Shown: one piece after another, positions 58,781 through 64,000 of the stretch
Layout of the letters: every line of letters starts with the position of its first letter
How positions within the stretch are numbered: the first letter of the stretch is position 1
Assembly (NCBI GenBank): GCA_018389105.1
Contig: JACATO010002191.1
Location: 124,001 to 188,000 of the forward strand
Length of the DNA stretch: 64,000 nt
From: Nautilus pompilius
Lineage: Eukaryota > Mollusca > Cephalopoda > Nautilida > Nautilidae
Reading direction: 5' to 3'
Made by a program: the position numbers and the translations under genes
The notes under the pieces: generated by a model
What the model was told of the DNA's origin: nothing
What the model saw: the letters and a program-made list of their open reading frames with translations, nothing else
The model's database searches: none

Positions 58781-61238
58781 GTAAGCTGTTTTGTTTTGTC
58801 TGCCATTGTTTTTTAACACCAATGTTTACCTTTAGCTCTATAGTTTTGTCTCTTCATTGTTTGGAATCCATGACACCTGATGATACTGGTAAAGTCATTG
58901 TTGTCATGCTATTCTGCTAATTTAAAAAACCGGATCTAATTCATTTGAGGACAATGGTAAGGAAACAGTTCAAACCTTATGTCACATTTGATTGATGATA
59001 AGTAAAATTGATAAATTTGGATTATAATGTTCAATTGAAAAGCAGTATTTGCTACAGCAAGTATCAATTCCAAATCCACTTACCAGATTGGAATCCTGAT
59101 TTGATTAGTTTTACTATCTATAGTCGGTGCTACGCTTTATGTATTGTTTTTTGTTTTTTTTTTTTTGGACAACTTCCTCATCTGAAACAAACTAATCCTG
59201 TTCTAATAATTAATTGTCAGAAACAGTCTGATTAACTTTATTTAGTTGTTACAAAGAGGCAGGAATCCATTCCATCATGGCTTAAATGTAGGGCAGGGCA
59301 CAAAAGACTTGCTTGTTGGTACATTTCACGCTGTCACCATTTACTAGTGATCTCAGTTATTGGTACTTAGTGATAACTTAAAACGGCCAATATCTTTGAT
59401 TATTTTGAAAACCTTTATCATTTTTCCCTTAAAATGTAGAATTAAAAACTGTATAAATCTGGTAATTTTAACCCTGGTTAAGTTGAACTAAAATGCATCA
59501 TGCACAGAGAAACAATTCTTTTGAACAGTGGGGTTAATCTTGTTGGGAAACTTAGATACCTTATTTTAGCTATGACCTTAGTGGAGGATAAGTATACTCT
59601 TATAATACTACATTTAGTAAATGTGGTGTTCGAAGGATAATCTTTGATGAGATTTATCTTTTAAAAAGAATTCAACAGCATCAGAGGTAGAAATAAGACA
59701 CTAAATGGGGAAAGCAGTATATTAAAAACATTCCTTTGACACTCTCTGAAAGATAGATATGAAAAGATCCTGTGTTATGTTTAGTGACCCAACCTGTAGC
59801 AGTACTTCCTTTTGCTCCTTTCTCAGTGTGCTTGCTTACCAGCTTCTGACCCATGGTTACTAAAGCATGGTGCATTCCTGTGGAGGTCACATCTCTCCTC
59901 CAATGGGCTGTGTGCCTGTTTTCCTCGCACCTTGAGTAAACCTCAACACGCTGAGGGTACCAGTAAAACTCGGGTAAGGCTTCTGGTTGTAGGCCATTGG
60001 TGATTTCTTGTTAAAAAAAAAACAAAAAACAATGGAGCTTTAAGAAAACAAATAGAATGTCTACTTTTTGTTGATTTTGTTGGTTAAGTGTTATTTGAGC
60101 ATGTGTAGATAACTGCAGCTCTTATGAGCTGAATAGGCCTTGTCAGTCATTGTTACCTGGCTTAGTGGGAAATTGGAAAATTGCCACAGCCTGTAACAGG
60201 CTACTAGCTATGTAGCTGTTGGTTACCTTCATTAAAACAACTAAATGTCTGACCCATGATCCATATATCTGGTTATTGTACTTTGGTTAATTCTGGACAT
60301 GGAAGTCTGCTCAGTGACCTTTACCTGATGATAGCGAGAGAAGTTATATATCTAAGGCACAGTGCTGCAGGGAGGGGGAGTTGAAAAATAATTCAAGAAA
60401 GAAGATTGATAAATCAAATGTATGTCTAAAATGATTAATGTTAACGAACAAGTCATAATGTTTTGTAGTTTATGAATTAAAGATGTTAAAGTTTATGTTG
60501 GTATTTGGATGTCATCTCTTTTAACCTTAACTAATTCCTACCTACCTTCCTCTCTCCTTTTACCCTGTCATTTAAAAAAAGAAAAACATTCTTTAATATT
60601 AAGGCAAGGTGTTTGTTTTTCTTTGTGGTTAGTATATTTTATTTAGAAGAAGTGTGTAAATGTGCAAAAATGATTGTTTTAACAATAGGAAAAAATTAAT
60701 TTAAACCTATTTTTAAAGGAGAACTCTCCATCTCTCTCTCTCAAATGTGTAAAAATGGGAATATGAGGTATGCTAGAGAATTTATGCAACCACATGAAAT
60801 TTTAAATTGTTTTTTTTTCAGATAAGACTAAAAATCTGGTATAAATGTTAATATAAAGTTCTTTGAAGATAAAGCTCAACAATTGTACTTTTAATTCTAA
60901 ATATTTTTTTTCAGATATAAAGATAAATAAATACTATTAATGTTAAATAGAAAGTGTTTCTTTTAGGTGTAGAACTCAGCAAGTGTTAATCTTAACTTTT
61001 CTTGAGTTATAAAGCTTGGCTATGAACATACATTAAATAGTTTTGTTGTTGTTGTTGGAAGATTTCTATTGCTCTTGGAAAATCCATTTTGAAAAATATT
61101 GCAACAAGTGATATGGCTTGATAAATTTTAGGGAAAGAGTAAGGTAATTGAAAGACTTTATGAAATCCATTTATTTATTTATATTTTTTTAATGTACACC
61201 TTCATTTGGAAGTAAAATTTAACATTTTTGATTTCCAG
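58781..61238 (+). other. Intron, nothing firmly recognised
   Basis: AT-rich. A stretch at 59690-60040 has a higher GC content and ends with an A run at 60013-60031, which suggests a retroposed fragment, but it could not be classified. The acceptor is GATTTCCAG before 61239. Confidence 0.5.
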
Positions 61239-61629
61239 GACAAGAGAAAGTCCAGAAACATGGAGACAATCACAGAGACAAGTTATATTGGGAAAGCATC
61301 TGGAGAATTATCTGAACAAACAAACTATGCCACTAAAACAGAACAAAGTGGCCAACATCAACTGGGAGCTGCTGGCTTTCCAGAGACTTCGCAAATGGTA
61401 GAAACTATGGGACCAGTACCAGAAGAGGACAAAATGGAGGCAGCACTTGTTGATAAGGGAAGTAACCAAGACTGGGACTGTCTGCCTGTGAGGGCAGACA
61501 TGCAAACACACACAGCCAATTTGGTGGTGATGGCAGTGTCTGATTTAGAAGTAGATATATTACCATCTGGTGAAAACCCAGCTAAGTGCATGGATGCTTT
61601 GGATGTTGAAGCTATAGGACCTTTTGCAG
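61239..61629 (+). CDS. ANKS1: ANKS1 exon: acidic linker, 130 codons
   Basis: Phase 0 in, phase 1 out; donor GCAG/GTAAGA. It starts DKRKSRNMETITETSYIGKA and ends ALDVEAIGPFAG. It is acidic and polar like the exon at 47867 and probably continues the same disordered region. If the donor is skipped the frame closes at 61680 with AATAAA at 61772, so a terminal form cannot be excluded. The SAM and PTB exons expected next are not in the window. Confidence 0.82.
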
Positions 61630-63704
61630 GTAAGACTAAATTTGAAGACAGAATTGCAATATTATCATCTTTTATTTTTTAAAATTATTAAACTGTTTGG
61701 AATGATGTGAATGAAATGTTTTGGAAGGATAAAAGTTGTGCTTTTATAAAAAATTTTTGTCATCTTAGAAGAATAAACTTAAATTTAGCACAAGATATTT
61801 TTATGTGTGATTTTATTGACGTACTGCTATCACAAAATACCTATGTCTCCACTCCAAATTTGGACTAATAAATGCGTTTTTAAATATTGACATTTTTATG
61901 TTTCACTGAAGATTTATTTTACATTAATCAAATTCTTATATTAAAATCAAATAAATCCATAAGGATATAATCTCTAAAAATGCCAAATTCAAGAATTTAT
62001 ATGAATCTTGTTGTTGTTATTGCTGTTGGTTGCTGTAGGAATGTCATTAATCATAATGGATTTTTGTAGCATTCTCTCTATTGGCTGGATAAGTTATTAA
62101 TAATAATTTCTATTTATATTTTTTGATTTTAATTTTTTTTTAATGTTTAAGTAAATTATTAGCAGTCATTGCCCAGATCACTAGAGTTCACACAATACCT
62201 GCTTTAAGGCCAAGTAGTGCATTGTGATGCTTCTCAGATGAAATGGAAAAATGGGTGACATTTTCATGTCCTTAATTTGTATTCACTCTAATATGAATGC
62301 AGTTTATCAGCATCAGTACAAGTGGAACATTAATTACCAAATCAGCTGTTAGATAGGTTTTTTCTTCTTTTTTTTAAAATATTTAATCAATTTTTTTTTT
62401 TTTTTATTAAAAGATTAACATTTCAAACAATATCTACCTTTGTGGAGACAAGAGTATTAACCTATTGCCTTATCAGGGGAAGTCTCACCAGCCAGAAGGC
62501 GAGATAAATTCCCTTTTTGGTAAAAGGTCTCCTAGTTTTTATCTGGCGATTAGATCAGCTAAAAATAAAACTATGGATTTTTCCTTCTATTTCTCAGTGT
62601 CAGGGTCATACGATTTATATGTTTTGAAACTATTCTAGCTGGGCATTGATTTTTGTAGCGAAGAGAATTTCACCTGTCATGTATTCAGGTAATTCATTTA
62701 TCTGCGTGTTTTCTTTTTTTTGTTTGTTAATGTTTACTTTAAAGTTTAAAACTGGGTTATAGTTTTGTAGTTGCTGGAAAATATATCTTTTGTGTTAAAA
62801 GCAGTGAGTTTATTTCTGTGAAAAAATTTTTAGTTGATTTGATAGCAAGAAAAGGGGGTGTGGGGAGAATGAGTAGAGATATTAGCAGGAACTTTATGCA
62901 TCAAGTTCTGTTTTGTTTGAGTCGCAGCCGTCAGGGCCGGAATTAAGTTAACTGTGCCGGCCAACTACAGCAGAATAGTCGGTCTCTCTTTAAACAAGGA
63001 TTCTGCAGTTGACCAGTTTGGTTCCCTTCTCTCTGTTTTCCTCTCCCATCAGGACAGGCGTACCAGAGCGCAGACCCAAACTAAACAGCTTTCCATATTT
63101 TTTTTTTTATCCGCATCGCAAGGTGAAAATCCCTGAAGCCAGTGATGGAGACTGTCTGGGAATGAGATTTCTAAAGAATTGTACTGAGAAGGGAATTTCA
63201 TTCAAAATCCATAAACGAGTCTTGTTTTCTGAAATGCTTTGTCTTAATATTTATGACTGTATTGTTGTTTACCTTGTACATTTAACAGTTTAATTATATT
63301 CATTTGCACAAGTTATAATCAGGAAATGTAGCCTATTGTGTCAGTTGGTTTGTTTTCTGAAAAGCACAAAAAAAAAAACAGAACAAACAAGCAAAAGTAA
63401 AACCGACTTATTGGGAAAAAATGAAAAATAGATTTAAACTTATTTTAAATGGAGATCCTTTTTTTTGCTATAGGACCAGGACCAAAAGGGTTGGTGGTAT
63501 TGTGGGGAGAGAGGGGTGGTTAGATGCGGGAACTCTGAAGCTATTTTGTTAGTTTTCTGTGCTTAAAAAAAAGTCTGTCTTTTCCTCCAAACTGCAGCGA
63601 TCTTTCAAAAAAGTGAAACAAAAGATGTAGATGAAAATATCAGGAAAATGAAATAGAAACTGTTTTTGGTTTTTTTTTAAAGACGATTAACTATGCATTC
63701 ATAC
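61630..63704 (+). other. Intron after the last exon seen
   Basis: AT-rich. A balanced-composition stretch at 62430-62700 includes CTTATCAGGGG and TATCTGGCGATTAGATC and could be regulatory. At 62930-63140 there is an open stretch without clear splice sites or similarity. Nothing else seen. Confidence 0.45.
61772..61777 (+). terminator. Possible polyadenylation signal after the last exon in the window
   Basis: AATAAA lies about 90 bases after the stop reached by reading through the 61630 donor. It is weak by itself because the sequence is AT-rich. Confidence 0.2.
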
Positions 63705-64000
63705 CACTCCTCCATCTCTCTCTCTCCACATCTCTCTCTCCACATCTCTCTCTCCAGCTCTCTCCATCTCCTCCTCTCTCTCTCTCTCTCTCGCTCCTCC
63801 TCTCTCTCTCTCTCTCCATCTCTCTCATCCTCGCTCTCTCTCTCTCTCCTCTCTCTCTCCTCTACAGCTCTCTCTCCATCTCTCCTCTACATCTCCTCTC
63901 TCTCTCTCTCCATCTCTCTCTCTCTCTCTCTCGTCTCCTCCTCTCTCTCATCTCTCCATCTCTCTCACATCTCTCGCTCTCTCTCTCTCCATCTCTCTCT
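63705..64000. repeat. CT array (CATCTCTCTCTC type), cut by the window end
   Basis: CT runs punctuated by CAT, CACAT and CTACAT, like the arrays at 6950-7120 and 10249-10625. It continues past the end of the window. Confidence 0.95.

Larger units (their letters stand above)
1..64000 (+). other. ANKS1: Interior of an ANKS1-like gene (span)
   Basis: Eleven exons between 9618 and 61629 splice in consistent phase into roughly 920 codons on the + strand. The joined protein has at least five ankyrin repeats in the order and spacing of ANKS1A/ANKS1B, with motifs such as LHLAARNGHK, LHCAAQYGHT and ALHEAA, followed by a long proline-rich and acidic linker. The first ankyrin repeat or two, the promoter, and the SAM and PTB domains of the family are not in the window. 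Vertebrates have two paralogues; I cannot tell from this piece whether this genome has one or two, so the symbol is given at family level. Confidence 0.85.

Noticed and set aside
62954..63293. Possible next ANKS1 exon after 61629
   Set aside because: No acceptor with matching phase 1 and no SAM-like or linker-like sequence; the frame runs into a T-rich stretch.

Overview
The window is eukaryotic and reads as the interior of one very large, intron-rich animal gene on the + strand. Eleven exons, each with AG/GT borders and matching phases, join into about 920 codons. The first six encode ankyrin repeats whose order and motifs match ANKS1 (ankyrin repeat and SAM domain protein 1, the Odin/AIDA-1 family). 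The first exons lie before base 1. The SAM and PTB domains expected of this family must lie after base 64000. AT-rich introns up to about 20 kb, tRNA-derived SINEs, a 5S-headed SINE and many Tc1/mariner relics suggest a marine invertebrate, most likely a mollusc and perhaps a cephalopod. That assignment is inference; no ribosomal or mitochondrial marker is present.

Layout. 1-9617: upstream intron with an almost perfect 0.9-kb tandem duplication (3095-4883) and a 1.7-kb block of CpG/GA then CT low complexity (5390-7121). 9618-11238: two ankyrin exons, separated by an intron holding a striking 10/12-bp GC-only array followed by CT and CA arrays. 11239-22253: intron with degraded Tc1-like and DDE-type transposase genes on the minus strand. 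22254-22475: ankyrin exon. 22476-42042: 19.6-kb intron packed with DNA transposon relics between 28.3 and 34.0 kb (two mariners, a short inverted-repeat element, a pogo/Tigger relic, a Tc1 relic), SINEs including the 5S-headed one, an unexplained exon-like open stretch on the minus strand, and a long ATT array. 42043-46545: five short exons finishing the ankyrin array and starting the proline-rich linker. 47867-49019: one large exon coding for a 384-residue acidic linker. 49020-58592: intron with a second mariner and another Tc1 relic. 58593-61629: two more linker exons. 61630-64000: intron ending inside a CATCTC-type array that runs off the window.

From family knowledge, ANKS1 proteins are cytoplasmic adaptors acting downstream of receptor tyrosine kinases such as Eph receptors. 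In this window only the ankyrin scaffold and a long, proline-rich, then acidic and probably disordered linker can be seen. I found no second complete gene, no confident tRNA or snRNA gene and no CRISPR array. The most unusual items are the simple-sequence architecture, the 5S-headed SINE, a possible short ANKS1 isoform ending at an intronic polyadenylation signal, and the minus-strand candidate exon at 34858-35107.
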